A DNA stretch of 64,000 nt, from positions 62,001 through 126,000 of the forward strand of contig NZ_JAHCLT010000001.1 of assembly GCF_020005165.1 (NCBI RefSeq). The letters are read 5' to 3'. Shown here piece after piece: positions 53,527 through 63,402 of this stretch (the stretch's first letter is position 1; every line of letters begins with the position of its first letter). Origin of the DNA: Kangiella taiwanensis (GTDB taxonomy: Bacteria > Pseudomonadota > Gammaproteobacteria > Enterobacterales > Kangiellaceae). A program made the translations under genes and the position numbers. The notes below the pieces were generated by a model. The model searched no databases. It saw only the letters and a list, made by a program, of their open reading frames with translations, and was not told the origin of the DNA.

Positions 53527-54396
53527 CTAGTTCAAAGCTGATAACTCAATTCTCGCCGCAGCTCCGTACAGATGTGATGCTTCGCCTTCTACATCACCCT
53601 CAGGATTCACCGTCGGCCACAAGGTTCTCAACTTCACTAAAATCGTTTTGGCATTGTCGATGTCACTTTGTGCTTGCGCTTTCTGCTCATCACTTAAACG
53701 CTCCAAGCGCTCAATCGCAATCTCTGTAAAGCCGTAAGCATCTTGATACTCATGCACATTCACAATCTCGCCCTTTTTGACTCCAATTGCATACTCGTCT
53801 GCTGCCGTTCGAATCATTTGGCTGATACTCAGAAGCGCTTCTTTCGCTGTCATCTTAGCCATAGATTCGCTCGCCGTGATAGCCCCTAACAGCTTGCTGT
53901 ATGCTAGCTCCACCGCTTCATCGCCTTGTTCGTTGTTTACGGCATCAGCCAAGTCGCTTAGCTCTTGGCCGAATCCATTAACACCACGCGCTTCAAATAC
54001 AGGCTCTAGACCCGCGTAAAGTTCATCTTCCGGATGCTTCATGTGAGTCTTAGCCATCGCCAAGTGACCTTCACGATACAGTTTAAGCCCTACCCATAGG
54101 TGGCCTCGAATTAAGCCTAAGCGAGCAAGGTAGGCCGCATTGTCAGAGCTGAGGTCAGCCTTCGTAGCGCCCTCTCCTTCACCCTCGCCTTCGCCACCTT
54201 CTCCACCGGTTTCTCCTCCCTCACCGAGAGACATCGCAGAATAACTGAAAACAGAGCTTGATAGTGCTGTATAAGTATCAGTATCGCTTTGCTCTGCTGT
54301 CGCAGTTGCAGCACTAGTCGCTAATAAAGCCGTGCCCACGCCAGCCCATACTTTACGTTTCTCAAAGCGCTTTTTAGACATACTCTTTTTAACCAT
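53527..54396 (-). CDS. Secreted helical protein with Gly-Glu linker and His cluster, unknown function
   Basis: A 289-residue protein not assignable by me to a named family. Residues 1-35 form a basic, Sec-type signal (ATATA-EQ). Residues 58-76 are a pure Gly/Glu linker encoded by GGCGAG-like codons. The remainder is predicted all-helical. A cluster H99, H111, H118, H121 with nearby Glu/Asp (GHLWVGLKLYREGHLAMAK) looks able to bind metal. AGG lies eight bases before the ATG at 54396. It is divergent from a dioxygenase gene and shares with it a Fur-like box, so a role in iron handling is plausible but unproven. Confidence 0.72.
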   Translation of the reverse strand: MVKKSMSKKRFEKRKVWAGVGTALLATSAATATAEQSDTDTYTALSSSVFSYSAMSLGEGGETGGEGGEGEGEGEGATKADLSSDNAAYLARLGLIRGHLWVGLKLYREGHLAMAKTHMKHPEDELYAGLEPVFEARGVNGFGQELSDLADAVNNEQGDEAVELAYSKLLGAITASESMAKMTAKEALLSISQMIRTAADEYAIGVKKGEIVNVHEYQDAYGFTEIAIERLERLSDEQKAQAQSDIDNAKTILVKLRTLWPTVNPEGDVEGEASHLYGAAARIELSALN

Positions 54397-54447
54397 AGAG
54401 TTACCTTTTAATCATTAGAGTTGATATACTGGCTATGATTTCACAGA

Positions 54448-54462
54448 TGCGAATAATTCTCA
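54448..54462. promoter_or_regulatory. Fur-box-like inverted repeat
   Basis: TGCGAAT-A-ATTCTCA is a 7-1-7 inverted repeat with six of seven arm positions paired and 11 of 14 matching the TGATAAT-N-ATTATCA Fur core. It lies in the 95-base gap between the two divergent genes, 51 nt from the minus-strand start and 29 nt from the plus-strand start. Confidence 0.5.
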
Positions 54463-54491
54463 ATACCAATCTATTCAAAAGTTGATGATGC

Positions 54492-55148
54492 ATGATTTTA
54501 CATATTGAAAATGCTGTAGAACCTGGAACGCTGGACGCTATTGTCGAGTCGCTGCGCAATGAGCACTTCACTGATGGCATTGAAACCGCTGGGCGCGCCG
54601 CTAAACAAGTCAAAAATAATCAACAGCTTCGTCTACAAAACGACAAACCTGCTGCGTTACTCATGCTCCTGAATCATCTCAAAAAGAACCCTCTGTTTTC
54701 TGGCGTAACTTTTGCCAAGCAATTCGTTAACGTCATGGTCAACCAATATCAAACGAATCAAGAGTACGGTTTGCACGTTGATGATGCGCTGATGGGGCAC
54801 ATCAGAACCGATATTTCATTTACTTTAGGGCTAAGCCCAATCGATGACTATCAAGGCGGCGAGCTGGTTATTGAAGATACCACGGGGGAACGCAGCTGGA
54901 AACTTGGCAGTGGTGATCTGTTAGTCTACCCAAGTCACTATCTTCACCATGTCAATGCGGTTCGTGCTGGAGAACGACTAGCCATGGTCGGCTGGATTCA
55001 AAGTCATGTACGAAGTGCTGAACAACGCGAACTGCTGTTTGATTTAAAGTGTTCCATGTCTGAAGAGTTAGATCAACGTGGCAAAACACACCAGTATGAC
55101 CGTTTAAGTAAAAGCTATAACAACCTACTCAGACACTGGGCAGAGTAG
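54492..55148 (+). CDS. PKHD-type Fe(II)/2-oxoglutarate hydroxylase (PiuC/YbiX family)
   Basis: Non-heme iron dioxygenase, 218 residues. The facial triad is H95-x-D97 (GLHVDDA) and H152 (YLHHV); R162 in GERLAMVGW should bind 2-oxoglutarate. The block YQGGELVIED and the C-terminal helical extension are as in PiuC. Family members are usually iron-regulated and found beside siderophore receptors; no receptor is here. The ribosome binding site is weak. A strong terminator follows. Confidence 0.92.
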   Translation: MILHIENAVEPGTLDAIVESLRNEHFTDGIETAGRAAKQVKNNQQLRLQNDKPAALLMLLNHLKKNPLFSGVTFAKQFVNVMVNQYQTNQEYGLHVDDALMGHIRTDISFTLGLSPIDDYQGGELVIEDTTGERSWKLGSGDLLVYPSHYLHHVNAVRAGERLAMVGWIQSHVRSAEQRELLFDLKCSMSEELDQRGKTHQYDRLSKSYNNLLRHWAE

Positions 55149-55165
55149 CTTCTGAATTATCTAAC

Positions 55166-55192
55166 AAAAAAACCGCCCGAAGGCGGTTTTTT
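55166..55192. terminator. Bidirectional terminator between the dioxygenase and coxC
   Basis: AACCGCC (55171-55177) and GGCGGTT (55182-55188) with loop CGAA, with A and T tracts on each side. Nearly the same sequence as the terminator at 53486. Confidence 0.92.
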
Positions 55193-55213
55193 AGTATCAC
55201 ATCAATCTTGTGT

Positions 55214-56107
55214 TTACAGAATATAAACAAAGATAAATAGGAATACCCATACCACGTCAACAAAGTGCCAGTACCAAGCACCCGCTTCATAGGCGAAGTG
55301 GTCTTTTGGCGTAAAGTGGCCTTTTGCACAACGCAGCGCCATTACGATAAGGAAAATCGTACCGACCGTTACGTGTAAGCCGTGGAAACCTGTTAATAAG
55401 AAGAAGGTTGAGCCGTAGAAACCACTACCTAGGGTCAAGCCCATTTCAGTATAAGCGTGGATGTACTCTTCAACCTGTAGCATCATGAAGATAACACCTA
55501 ACAATGCTGTGATTGAGGTGAATAGAATCAACGTTTGACGATTCTTCTCGATCAATGCGTGGTGTGCAATGGTCAATGTAAACGACGAGAACAATAGAAT
55601 TGCCGTGTTAATCGCAGGCAAGCCCCATGCGCCCATTGCTTCCCAAGTTGCAGGAGCACCATTATCCAACTCACCTGGGTTTGACGTCATTGGCCAAGCC
55701 GGTACAAAGTCAGGATATAGGAAGTCGTGTGTTGCAGCGTTGTTACTGCTACCACCTAACCATTCCATGACTAAAACACGGCCATAGAATAGTGCACCAA
55801 AGAAGGCTGCGAAGAACATCACTTCTGATGTAATGAACCAAATCATACCTTGACGGAATGAACGGCTCATTTGTGCGCTGTAAAGGCCATCGTGCGACTC
55901 ACGAATTGTGCTCGACCACCATGTAGACAGCATGTAAATCATTACGGCTAAGCCTAAGTACAGGATCCAAGACAAGCTTGAGTTGCCTTGTACCATGTGG
56001 CCAGCACCAAATGCGATTAGTAACAGACCAACCGAGCCGATAACCGGCAGCTTGCTCTGCTCTGGTACATAATACTTTTCGTATTCTGTATTTTGTTGTT
56101 CACTCAT
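55214..56107 (-). CDS. coxC: Cytochrome c oxidase subunit III
   Basis: Seven-helix subunit of 297 residues that stabilises the oxidase core. Landmarks: SEVMFFAAFFGALFYGR, TLTIAHHALIEKNR, TGFHGLHVTVG and AGAWYWHFVDVVW. Last gene of coxB-coxA-ctaG-coxC. No heme A synthase or SURF1 gene follows, so those assembly factors must be elsewhere. Confidence 0.97.
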   Translation of the reverse strand: MSEQQNTEYEKYYVPEQSKLPVIGSVGLLLIAFGAGHMVQGNSSLSWILYLGLAVMIYMLSTWWSSTIRESHDGLYSAQMSRSFRQGMIWFITSEVMFFAAFFGALFYGRVLVMEWLGGSSNNAATHDFLYPDFVPAWPMTSNPGELDNGAPATWEAMGAWGLPAINTAILLFSSFTLTIAHHALIEKNRQTLILFTSITALLGVIFMMLQVEEYIHAYTEMGLTLGSGFYGSTFFLLTGFHGLHVTVGTIFLIVMALRCAKGHFTPKDHFAYEAGAWYWHFVDVVWVFLFIFVYIL

Positions 56108-56148
56108 GTTTATGTCTCCGTTAAAGACGTCGCCACTTGCGGTTAAGC

Positions 56149-56706
56149 TTATTGCGCGGCTTGTAGTTGTTCGTCGTCTGGTGTGACGTTGTGTAATGTA
56201 TACGCCAAAGTAATCGTATCGTAACGCTCTGGAATGTCTTTATCGACAAAGAAACGCATTGGCATTTCTTCGCTTTCACCCGCGGCTAGAGTCTGCTGAT
56301 TAAAGCAGAAGCATTCCGTTTTATTGAAATACTGAGCCGTTAAATTAGGAGAAAAGCTCGGAATTGCCTGACCGACCATTTTCTTACCAGTACGATTTTT
56401 GACTGCAAAAAGAACTTCGTATTCTTTACCAGGATGAACCACGATTTCTGTTTTGACAGGGCGGAAGTCCCAAGGCATGTTCGCCTTGTTAATAGTCATG
56501 AACTGAATCTTAATTTCACGACTGGTATCCGGTTCCTGTTCTTCATAAACCGCTAGACCATTAACTTTACCGTTAAGGCCTGTGATCTGGCAAAAAACAT
56601 CATACAAAGGCACCATCGCAAAGCCAAAAGCAATCATAATGATCACAACGACGAATAACTTCTTAGTCATCACCTTGTTTTCAGTTTGTGTTTGCTCTTG
56701 GCTCAT
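56149..56706 (-). CDS. ctaG: CtaG/Cox11 copper chaperone for CuB
   Basis: Periplasmic single-helix-anchored protein (helix about 14-34) of 185 residues that loads copper into subunit I. The copper motif ECFCFNQQ and the following MPMRFFVD block are present. It lies between coxA and coxC, the usual place. Confidence 0.96.
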   Translation of the reverse strand: MSQEQTQTENKVMTKKLFVVVIIMIAFGFAMVPLYDVFCQITGLNGKVNGLAVYEEQEPDTSREIKIQFMTINKANMPWDFRPVKTEIVVHPGKEYEVLFAVKNRTGKKMVGQAIPSFSPNLTAQYFNKTECFCFNQQTLAAGESEEMPMRFFVDKDIPERYDTITLAYTLHNVTPDDEQLQAAQ

Positions 56707-56756
56707 TGCTTTAAACCTCGGTTACGTCTTTGCAACTTTTATCTTAAAAAAGTCTA

Positions 56757-58316
56757 TTAATCGATTTTAGGTGGCGTATCAAATGTGTGATACGGCGCTG
56801 GCGAAGGCATGTGAGTAAACTCAAGACCTTCTGCACCTTCCCAAACTTGGTCAGTTGCTTTTTCACCTTTCTCAAGGATACAAACTTTAATCAGAATCCA
56901 AGCGAAAAGTAACTGCATTAAACCAAGACCGAAAGCACCAATACTCGACATCATGTTGAAGTCTGAGAACATGATCGCGTAGTCAGGAACACGACGCTGC
57001 ATACCCGCAAGACCTGAGAAGTGCATTGGGAAGAACGTCAAGTTAACGAATACGATCGATAACCAGAAGTGCCATTTCGCCAACTTCTCGTCATACATAC
57101 GACCTGTCCACTTTGGCAACCAGTAGTAAACTGCCGCCATAGTACCGAAGATTGCACCAGGGAATAGAACGTAGTGGAAGTGCGCTACAACGAAGTACGT
57201 ATCGTGGTACTGCCAGTCAACTGGAGTCATCGCTAGCATCACGCCAGAGAAGCCGCCGATCGTAAATAGAATCACGAATGCTAGAGCATAAAGCATTGGT
57301 GTTTCATACGTAATCGAACCTTGCCACATCGTCGCGATCCAGTTAAATACTTTCACACCTGTTGGTACCGCAATCAACATGGTCGCAATCATGAAGAATA
57401 GCTCACCTTTAACCGGCATACCCACTGTAAACATGTGGTGTGCCCATACGATGAACGATAGGAATGCGATTGACGCAGTTGCATAAACCATTGAAGAATA
57501 ACCAAACAGTTTCTTACGTGCGAACGTTGGGATAATCGCAGACGCGATACCAAACGCTGGTAAGATCATGATGTAAACTTCTGGGTGACCGAAGAACCAG
57601 AATACGTGCTGGAACAATACTGGGTCACCACCACCAGCGGCATCGAAGAACGAGGTGCCGAAGTGACGGTCGGTCAACATCATCGTTACCGCACCTGCTA
57701 GTACTGGCATAACCATGACTAGTAAGAATGCTGTAATTAACCAAGTCCATACGAACAATGGCATCTTCATCAACGTCATACCTGGTGCGCGCATGTTGAA
57801 CACAGTCACGATAACGTTAATAGCGCCCATGATAGATGAAATACCCATCAAGTGAACACCAAAGATGAAGAAGTCAGTCGATGGAGGACCATAGGTTGTT
57901 GAAAGAGGCGCATAGAATGTCCAACCGAAGTTAGGCGCACCGCCTTCCATGAATAATGATGATAATAAAAGACCGAAGGCCGCTGGAAGGATCCAGAAAC
58001 TCCAATTGTTCATACGTGGTAGAGCCATATCTGGCGCACCAATCATCATTGGAATCAACCAGTTAGCCAAGCCCACTGTCGCTGGCATCACGGCACCAAA
58101 TACCATGATCAGACCGTGTAGCGTGGTCATCTGGTTGAAGAAGTTCGGATCAACGAACTGCAAACCTGGTTGGAAAAGCTCGGCACGGATAACCATTGCC
58201 ATAGCGCCACCAATCAAGAACATGATGAACGAGAACACTAGGTACATCGTACCAATGTCCTTGTGGTTGGTCGTAAACAACCAACGCGAAATACCTTTTG
58301 GTTTATGGTCAGCCAT
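56757..58316 (-). CDS. coxA: Cytochrome c oxidase subunit I
   Basis: Catalytic heme-copper subunit with 12 helices in 519 residues. The CuB motif [14 protein letters not shown] (His with cross-linked Tyr), the tandem histidine region [11 protein letters not shown], and the heme ligand region [14 protein letters not shown] are intact. The HPEVY and YVSIV-type features place it among A-type aa3/caa3 oxidases. It starts 2 nt after the coxB stop. Confidence 0.98.
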   Translation of the reverse strand: MADHKPKGISRWLFTTNHKDIGTMYLVFSFIMFLIGGAMAMVIRAELFQPGLQFVDPNFFNQMTTLHGLIMVFGAVMPATVGLANWLIPMMIGAPDMALPRMNNWSFWILPAAFGLLLSSLFMEGGAPNFGWTFYAPLSTTYGPPSTDFFIFGVHLMGISSIMGAINVIVTVFNMRAPGMTLMKMPLFVWTWLITAFLLVMVMPVLAGAVTMMLTDRHFGTSFFDAAGGGDPVLFQHVFWFFGHPEVYIMILPAFGIASAIIPTFARKKLFGYSSMVYATASIAFLSFIVWAHHMFTVGMPVKGELFFMIATMLIAVPTGVKVFNWIATMWQGSITYETPMLYALAFVILFTIGGFSGVMLAMTPVDWQYHDTYFVVAHFHYVLFPGAIFGTMAAVYYWLPKWTGRMYDEKLAKWHFWLSIVFVNLTFFPMHFSGLAGMQRRVPDYAIMFSDFNMMSSIGAFGLGLMQLLFAWILIKVCILEKGEKATDQVWEGAEGLEFTHMPSPAPYHTFDTPPKID

Positions 58317-58318
58317 GA

Positions 58319-59488
58319 TTACTCCCCTCCACCATTTTGAATGTCGTGAATTTCTTGAGGCTGAACTTTATCACCAGTATCGTTACCCCAAGCATTACGC
58401 TCATAAGTGATAATGGCAGCAATCTCAGCTTCTGTTAGCTGGTTGCCAAACGCCTGCATCGCTGTACCAGAAACACCGTTCAATACAACGTCAATATGCT
58501 GCTCGATAGTACCTTCGCCAGTCACCATTTCAGTACCCACTAGTGATGGGAATGGACCATTACCTTCACCGTTAGGCATGTGACATGAAGAGCAGTACTT
58601 GTTATAAGCCACTTCACCTTCAGCCATTAATTGGCTCATAGTGCGCTCATTCAAATCAGGGCCAGCTTCCGCTTCAGCAACTTTTTCAGCATACCAAGCT
58701 TCATATTCTTCTTTAGGAAGCACTTTCACTACGATAGGCATGAAGCCGTGGTCTTTACCACAAAGCTCTGCACACACACCGCGGTAGATGCCTGGCTCGT
58801 CGACTTTTGTCCAAACTTCGTTGATGAAGCCTGGGATCGCGTCTTTCTTAACAGAGAAATCAGGTACCCAGAACGAGTGGATAACGTCGTCAGCTGTTAC
58901 TAAGAAGCGAACTTTAGTATCCACAGGAATAACCAATGGGTTGTCGACTTCTAATAAGTAGTTTTCATCAGTGATTTCAACACCAGAGAAACCAGAACCC
59001 GCGTTGTTTGATAAATCACGCGACGCTTGGTCTAGGTTTGAGAAGAAACTAACGTCATTGCCTAAATTGTCATCGCCATCAATGTACTTGTATTCCCACT
59101 TCCATTGATAACCTTTAACCATAACAGACAGCTCTGAATTACTGGCGTCTTCCATTTTAATCAACAAGCTGACCGCTGGAATAGATAGCGCGATAAGGAT
59201 GATGAAAGGAATAACCGTCCAGATGATCTCAACAGTGGTACTGTGAGAAAACTTAGCTGGGTTAGGGTTTTTGCTTTTACGATGCGCGAACATCGAATAG
59301 AACATAGCGCCGAACGTGATAACACCGATCACCACACAGACCCAAATAACGATCATGTGTAGATCGTAGACTTCTCTACTGATCTCGGTCACACCTTCAC
59401 GCATGTTGTACTCTTGACCACTACAACCACTCAGAACAGCTACTGAGATAGCGGCAATAATCAGAGCCATTTTGCGGAACAATGACAT
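58319..59488 (-). CDS. coxB: Cytochrome c oxidase subunit II with fused cytochrome c (caa3-type)
   Basis: A 389-residue subunit. N-terminal lipoprotein signal VLSGC (C22), two membrane helices (about 45-67 and 88-110), cupredoxin domain with CuA ligands H204, C239, E241, C243, H247 and M250, then a cytochrome c domain with C299-x-x-C302-H303 and a likely axial M344. The fused heme c domain makes this a caa3-type enzyme that can take electrons directly from the bc1 complex or a small cytochrome. The 208-base gap upstream (59489-59696) should contain the promoter; none was clear. Confidence 0.96.
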   Translation of the reverse strand: MSLFRKMALIIAAISVAVLSGCSGQEYNMREGVTEISREVYDLHMIVIWVCVVIGVITFGAMFYSMFAHRKSKNPNPAKFSHSTTVEIIWTVIPFIILIALSIPAVSLLIKMEDASNSELSVMVKGYQWKWEYKYIDGDDNLGNDVSFFSNLDQASRDLSNNAGSGFSGVEITDENYLLEVDNPLVIPVDTKVRFLVTADDVIHSFWVPDFSVKKDAIPGFINEVWTKVDEPGIYRGVCAELCGKDHGFMPIVVKVLPKEEYEAWYAEKVAEAEAGPDLNERTMSQLMAEGEVAYNKYCSSCHMPNGEGNGPFPSLVGTEMVTGEGTIEQHIDVVLNGVSGTAMQAFGNQLTEAEIAAIITYERNAWGNDTGDKVQPQEIHDIQNGGGE

Positions 59489-59696
59489 GCTCTTCTCTCC
59501 ACTACAGTTTAACCGCGAATGCGGAACTTATTATCAAACAAAACGTCCCAAACACTGAAAAGCCCCGTCTCACTGGCATGAAACAGCTTCCAATAGCTTG
59601 GGTCAAAATTTTAGGGTCGCCATTTTACTCGACTGAGGTAAGAAAAACTAGGTGATCTGTAATAATTCCTAACACTTAAATCAGGAAGAAATGCTT

Positions 59697-60776
59697 TTAT
59701 AGGCTCTCCAAGCGTTGGTACAAGGACTTTTCAACATTATAATCCGGGTAAACCTGCTTAAATTTCACCCACTGCTCTTTAGCTTCTCTAGCTTTATCGT
59801 CCCCCAGCAAGGTGTTGATTTGCTGTAGCCACTCCTCAGCTGGCAAATAGGGCGGCTCAATTATCGACTCTTGACCTTTATCAGTTGAGGTATTTCCACT
59901 GTCATTATTGATCGCGTCTTCAGCTACCTCGCTGGCCCTATTCTCAGACTGCTCTGTACGCTCAATGTCGGACGCTTTAACTCGAGAGCCAACAACCACA
60001 ATTGTTTCAGGCTCGTTAGAGGCGACCTCTCCGACCCCTGTTACTGTAGGAGTTTCTCGCTCTCCCACGTTCGATATGCTTACAAAAGCTTCACCACTAT
60101 TGCGCTGATCTTCTTGAATAGTGTCTTGGACGACTTGATTGTCAGCGATATTGAGCGACTCACTAGCCGTTCTATTACTCAAATATAGCTCTGCTTCTCG
60201 CTCTGCAATCGTTTTTTGCTCTTCGATTTGACGTCGGCGAGCCGCATCAAGAGCCTCTTTTTTTATTTTTGCTTGAGAGGCTACGTCACGTTCCCTTGCC
60301 GCTGCCTCGGCATCAGATTGTTGTCTAGCAGAAAGACGTTCTTCAGCCATCGCTGTTGGAGCAGGCTTTGATGCTGGTACAGAGGAAGCAACAGGCTCAA
60401 GCTCAGATGATTCGTCGCTGAGAACAACCATGCTGTCGGCCGAAACCTTTTTAAAATCAGAAGGTTGTGCTAAGTTCTCACCTTCTGATATTGAGTTAGG
60501 GCTGTAGTAACCCAATTCCACCATAAAACGTGCGATACCGACCGTTACGACTAAGGCAGCGGTTAATGAAACCGGCATCTTTAAACGATCCCACCAACTT
60601 TTTTTCGCTTTTCCTGAATCACGAGCTTCGACCTCTTGTTGTGCCATTGCCATAATCGAGGCATCAAGCTGCGGCGAAGTCGTCTCTTCACTAACGTCGT
60701 CAAAGGCTTTGTTGAGCTTTTTCTCTAACTCTCGCTCAGCCGCTTTATTTTGCTCGTTGTTCATGTCATTGCTCAT
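59697..60776 (-). CDS. Anti-sigma-like single-span membrane protein
   Basis: A 359-residue protein: cytoplasmic N-terminus (1-66), one membrane helix (about 68-86), then a periplasmic part with a charged coiled coil (about 145-200), a disordered stretch and a C-terminal helical domain (about 315-359). Its ATG overlaps the ECF sigma stop by 4 nt, the typical place of an anti-sigma factor, but no zinc-type anti-sigma motif is seen. Residues 259-265 read IVVVGSR, resembling the plug-start motif of TonB-dependent receptors; the VWA protein two genes upstream has a nearly identical motif. Confidence 0.72.
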   Translation of the reverse strand: MSNDMNNEQNKAAERELEKKLNKAFDDVSEETTSPQLDASIMAMAQQEVEARDSGKAKKSWWDRLKMPVSLTAALVVTVGIARFMVELGYYSPNSISEGENLAQPSDFKKVSADSMVVLSDESSELEPVASSVPASKPAPTAMAEERLSARQQSDAEAAARERDVASQAKIKKEALDAARRRQIEEQKTIAEREAELYLSNRTASESLNIADNQVVQDTIQEDQRNSGEAFVSISNVGERETPTVTGVGEVASNEPETIVVVGSRVKASDIERTEQSENRASEVAEDAINNDSGNTSTDKGQESIIEPPYLPAEEWLQQINTLLGDDKAREAKEQWVKFKQVYPDYNVEKSLYQRLESL

Positions 60777-61489
60777 GATGCGACCTCGCTTTCTTGCTCA
60801 AGATCACGTAAAAAATGTCTTAACTTGTCCATTCCATAGCGGAGTCGGCTTTTAACCGCTTCAGGCTTTTCCTCAACAATCTCTGCGATATCATTCACCG
60901 TCATGCCAGTCTCAAACTTCATCACTACCACTTCACGCTGCAAAGCAGGCAACCGCTCGATAGCTTCTCTAAACCGCTGTTTCGACCGCTCATGCTCCAA
61001 TTGTTGTGGTGGTTCAGCACTAGGCTCAACACTCGTATTGTCTTCCCAGCGTTCTTGTGACTGCGTAAATTCCTGCTGCCGGCCTTGGCTTCGGTAATGA
61101 TCAATCAAGCGGTTTCGGGCGATGTGGTAGAGGTAAGTCGTAAACTTAGCAGAACTCTTATAGCTTTTGCTGTGTTTAATCAGTCGCTGCCATGTGTCTT
61201 GGAATAGTTCTTCACACTCACTTGGGTTACTCATTTGCCGCAAGAAAAAACGCAGTAACGGATCTTTGTGGCGCTTATACAAAGTCTCAAAAGCCTGCAT
61301 ATTGCCTGAAGCGAAGCCAGCCATTAAAGCTTCATCACTAATGGCTGGTTCTTCAACTCGACTTTCTGACTCGCTATAATTCGCGCTTTCTTTCAACACC
61401 GCAGCCTTTGCAACATTATAATAGGTTAACTCAACCTCTTTATAGTGACCGCTAGCTACCGTTTGTGCAAGCGCCTTGGTTAACGCCAT
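60773..61489 (-). CDS. ECF-type RNA polymerase sigma factor
   Basis: A 238-residue sigma-70 family protein. Region 2 (about 60-130: ETLYKRHKDPLLRFFLRQ, ELFQDTWQRL, YLYHIARNRLIDHYR) and region 4 (about 173-228: RLPALQREVVVMKFETGMT and KPEAVKSRLRYGM) are clear; regions 1.1 and 3 are missing, as in ECF factors. About 52 residues precede region 2, more than usual; a GTG at codon 31 with AAGG upstream is an alternative start. It lies 14 nt after the VWA gene and overlaps the anti-sigma-like gene. Confidence 0.92.
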   Translation of the reverse strand: MALTKALAQTVASGHYKEVELTYYNVAKAAVLKESANYSESESRVEEPAISDEALMAGFASGNMQAFETLYKRHKDPLLRFFLRQMSNPSECEELFQDTWQRLIKHSKSYKSSAKFTTYLYHIARNRLIDHYRSQGRQQEFTQSQERWEDNTSVEPSAEPPQQLEHERSKQRFREAIERLPALQREVVVMKFETGMTVNDIAEIVEEKPEAVKSRLRYGMDKLRHFLRDLEQESEVAS

Positions 61490-61503
61490 CCGATAATTAC
61501 CCT

Positions 61504-63264
61504 CTAGCGACTGCCTGTTGCAGACTGCTCATCCAAGACCTGCGCCATACCGACAAGCTGAATAAGCTCTCCGCGATAACCATTGGCATCATCCCCCTTC
61601 GATTGTTGTGCTAAACGTTTTGCATCGTCCCAGCTCCAATCGCTAAGGAACTTACCTCCGCGTAGTAACTCAGCAAAACTCGCCACACTAGCTGCAAACC
61701 GGATGTTGTCGCCGCCTTTTGCTGCGTTAACCTGAGCCGCCGTTAGATAATCCCTATACAGAGTACTTTTATCCTGATCAGGCAGTTTATAGCGCAAGCT
61801 GATCATAGCAGCCTCTTCCAAATTCTTAGCCATAGCTTTTCCGTCTTGAGGGTGATTATCTGAATACCGTAACGGCTCCATACGCTTGCCATCGGAATCT
61901 TGCAGCACGATTTCGTACAAAGCAGTTACGGTATGTCCAGCTCCAATCTCACCAGCATCAACCTTATCGTTATTAAAATCTTCGCGCTCTAGCATGCGGT
62001 TTTGATAACCTAATAGTCGGTATTCTGCAACCACCGCAGGATTAAACTCGACTTGAATCTTGACGTCCTTAGCAATCGTCATCAAAGTCCCCGCTCGCTG
62101 ATCGACCAATAACTTTTTGGCTTCCAGTAAATTATCAATGTAACCGTAATTACCGTTGCCTTTGTCGGCCAACTGTTCCATTAAGTGCTCATTGTAGTTT
62201 CCTGTACCAAAGCCCAGGGCACTAAAACTAATCCCCGTTTTACGTTTGCGCTCAACCATGTCGATTAGGTGGTCACGGCTCACGGTACCAACGTTAAAGT
62301 CGCCGTCGGTCGCCAAAATTACTCGATTAATCCCACCTTTTATAAAAGCTTGCTCCGCCATCTTGTAGGCCAATTCAATCCCTGCACCGCCATTCGTCGA
62401 GCCACCCGCAGTCAGACTATCCAGCGCCTGTTCAATCTTCACACGGTTGTTGGCAGCGGTGGGCTCTAGCACCACACCCGATGCCCCGGCATAGACCACT
62501 AAAGATATTTTGTCTTCAGCGCGGCTTCCCTTGGCCAACATTTTCAAGGCTTTCTTGACCAAACCTAATTTATCGTCACTTTGCATCGATCCGGACACAT
62601 CCACCAAAAACACCAAATTTGACGGAGGCAAATCCACAGGCTTTTCTTCATAACCCTTGATCCCGATTTGCACCAAATGTGCACTATCATTCCAAGGAGC
62701 CTTCATAGCTTCAGTAGATACCGAAAATGGCATCTCCTCACTGTCTGGATTTGGATAATCGTAATTGAAGTAATTCACAAACTCTTCTAGCCGTACGGCA
62801 TCACTCGGCGGCAAATAACCATCATTCAACATGCGACGCACGTTCGAGTAAGAACCGGTATCGACATCAATACTAAAGGTGGACACTGGCTGCTCTAGCG
62901 TTGAGTGAACGTCTGACGGTTCAATTTCTTGATACTGCTCCCTATTGACGTCGGAATAACTCGCGGGGTTGCGAGGCGCCGGCATCATGACCTTCTGTGG
63001 CGCTAAATTAGCGTCAGCTCTACTCACACGAGAACCTGTGACCACTATCATTTCAGCCTCATGAGCTGCCCGCATTTCTTTACGCTCCTTACGCATAACG
63101 TTTTGCTGTTGCCGCTCGGCCTGGGCTTGCTTGGCCGCAACGGCATCACTCAACTCGTGGTCTCTTTCTTGATCATGAGCACTCTGACAAGCACCTAATC
63201 CCATGATGACTAAGCCTGCGACCAAGCTATATTTAAATTGTTGTACTACCTTTTTCTGTTTCAT
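61504..63264 (-). CDS. YfbK-like von Willebrand A lipoprotein
   Basis: A 586-residue envelope protein. AAGGAG precedes the ATG at 63264; the lipobox GLGAC puts the lipidated Cys at 26. A charged Gln/Arg/Glu helix (about 30-70) leads to EMIVVTGSRV (71-80), then the YfbK-type N-terminal domain (FSIDVDTGSYSNVRRMLNDG), the VWA domain with MIDAS D222-x-S224-x-S226 and later ATDGDFNVG, and the C-terminal DUF3520-like domain. First gene of a three-gene operon with the ECF sigma and anti-sigma-like genes. It probably binds protein or metal at the envelope; function is unknown. Confidence 0.9.
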   Translation of the reverse strand: MKQKKVVQQFKYSLVAGLVIMGLGACQSAHDQERDHELSDAVAAKQAQAERQQQNVMRKERKEMRAAHEAEMIVVTGSRVSRADANLAPQKVMMPAPRNPASYSDVNREQYQEIEPSDVHSTLEQPVSTFSIDVDTGSYSNVRRMLNDGYLPPSDAVRLEEFVNYFNYDYPNPDSEEMPFSVSTEAMKAPWNDSAHLVQIGIKGYEEKPVDLPPSNLVFLVDVSGSMQSDDKLGLVKKALKMLAKGSRAEDKISLVVYAGASGVVLEPTAANNRVKIEQALDSLTAGGSTNGGAGIELAYKMAEQAFIKGGINRVILATDGDFNVGTVSRDHLIDMVERKRKTGISFSALGFGTGNYNEHLMEQLADKGNGNYGYIDNLLEAKKLLVDQRAGTLMTIAKDVKIQVEFNPAVVAEYRLLGYQNRMLEREDFNNDKVDAGEIGAGHTVTALYEIVLQDSDGKRMEPLRYSDNHPQDGKAMAKNLEEAAMISLRYKLPDQDKSTLYRDYLTAAQVNAAKGGDNIRFAASVASFAELLRGGKFLSDWSWDDAKRLAQQSKGDDANGYRGELIQLVGMAQVLDEQSATGSR

Positions 63265-63402
63265 GACGAGCTCCTTACGTGGGTATTTTTGAGTCAGTTA
63301 CATCAATCAATACCCCTATAAACGTGGTCGTACCTAAAAAGGGTTAACTTTTTTATAAAAGTTGCTACAGTGAGTTCAATTAACGAAAAGCCACTCTCTT
63401 TC

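Noticed and set aside
57949-58410. 153-codon plus-strand frame
   Set aside because: Antisense to the coxA start and coxB end, both intact; no ribosome binding site.
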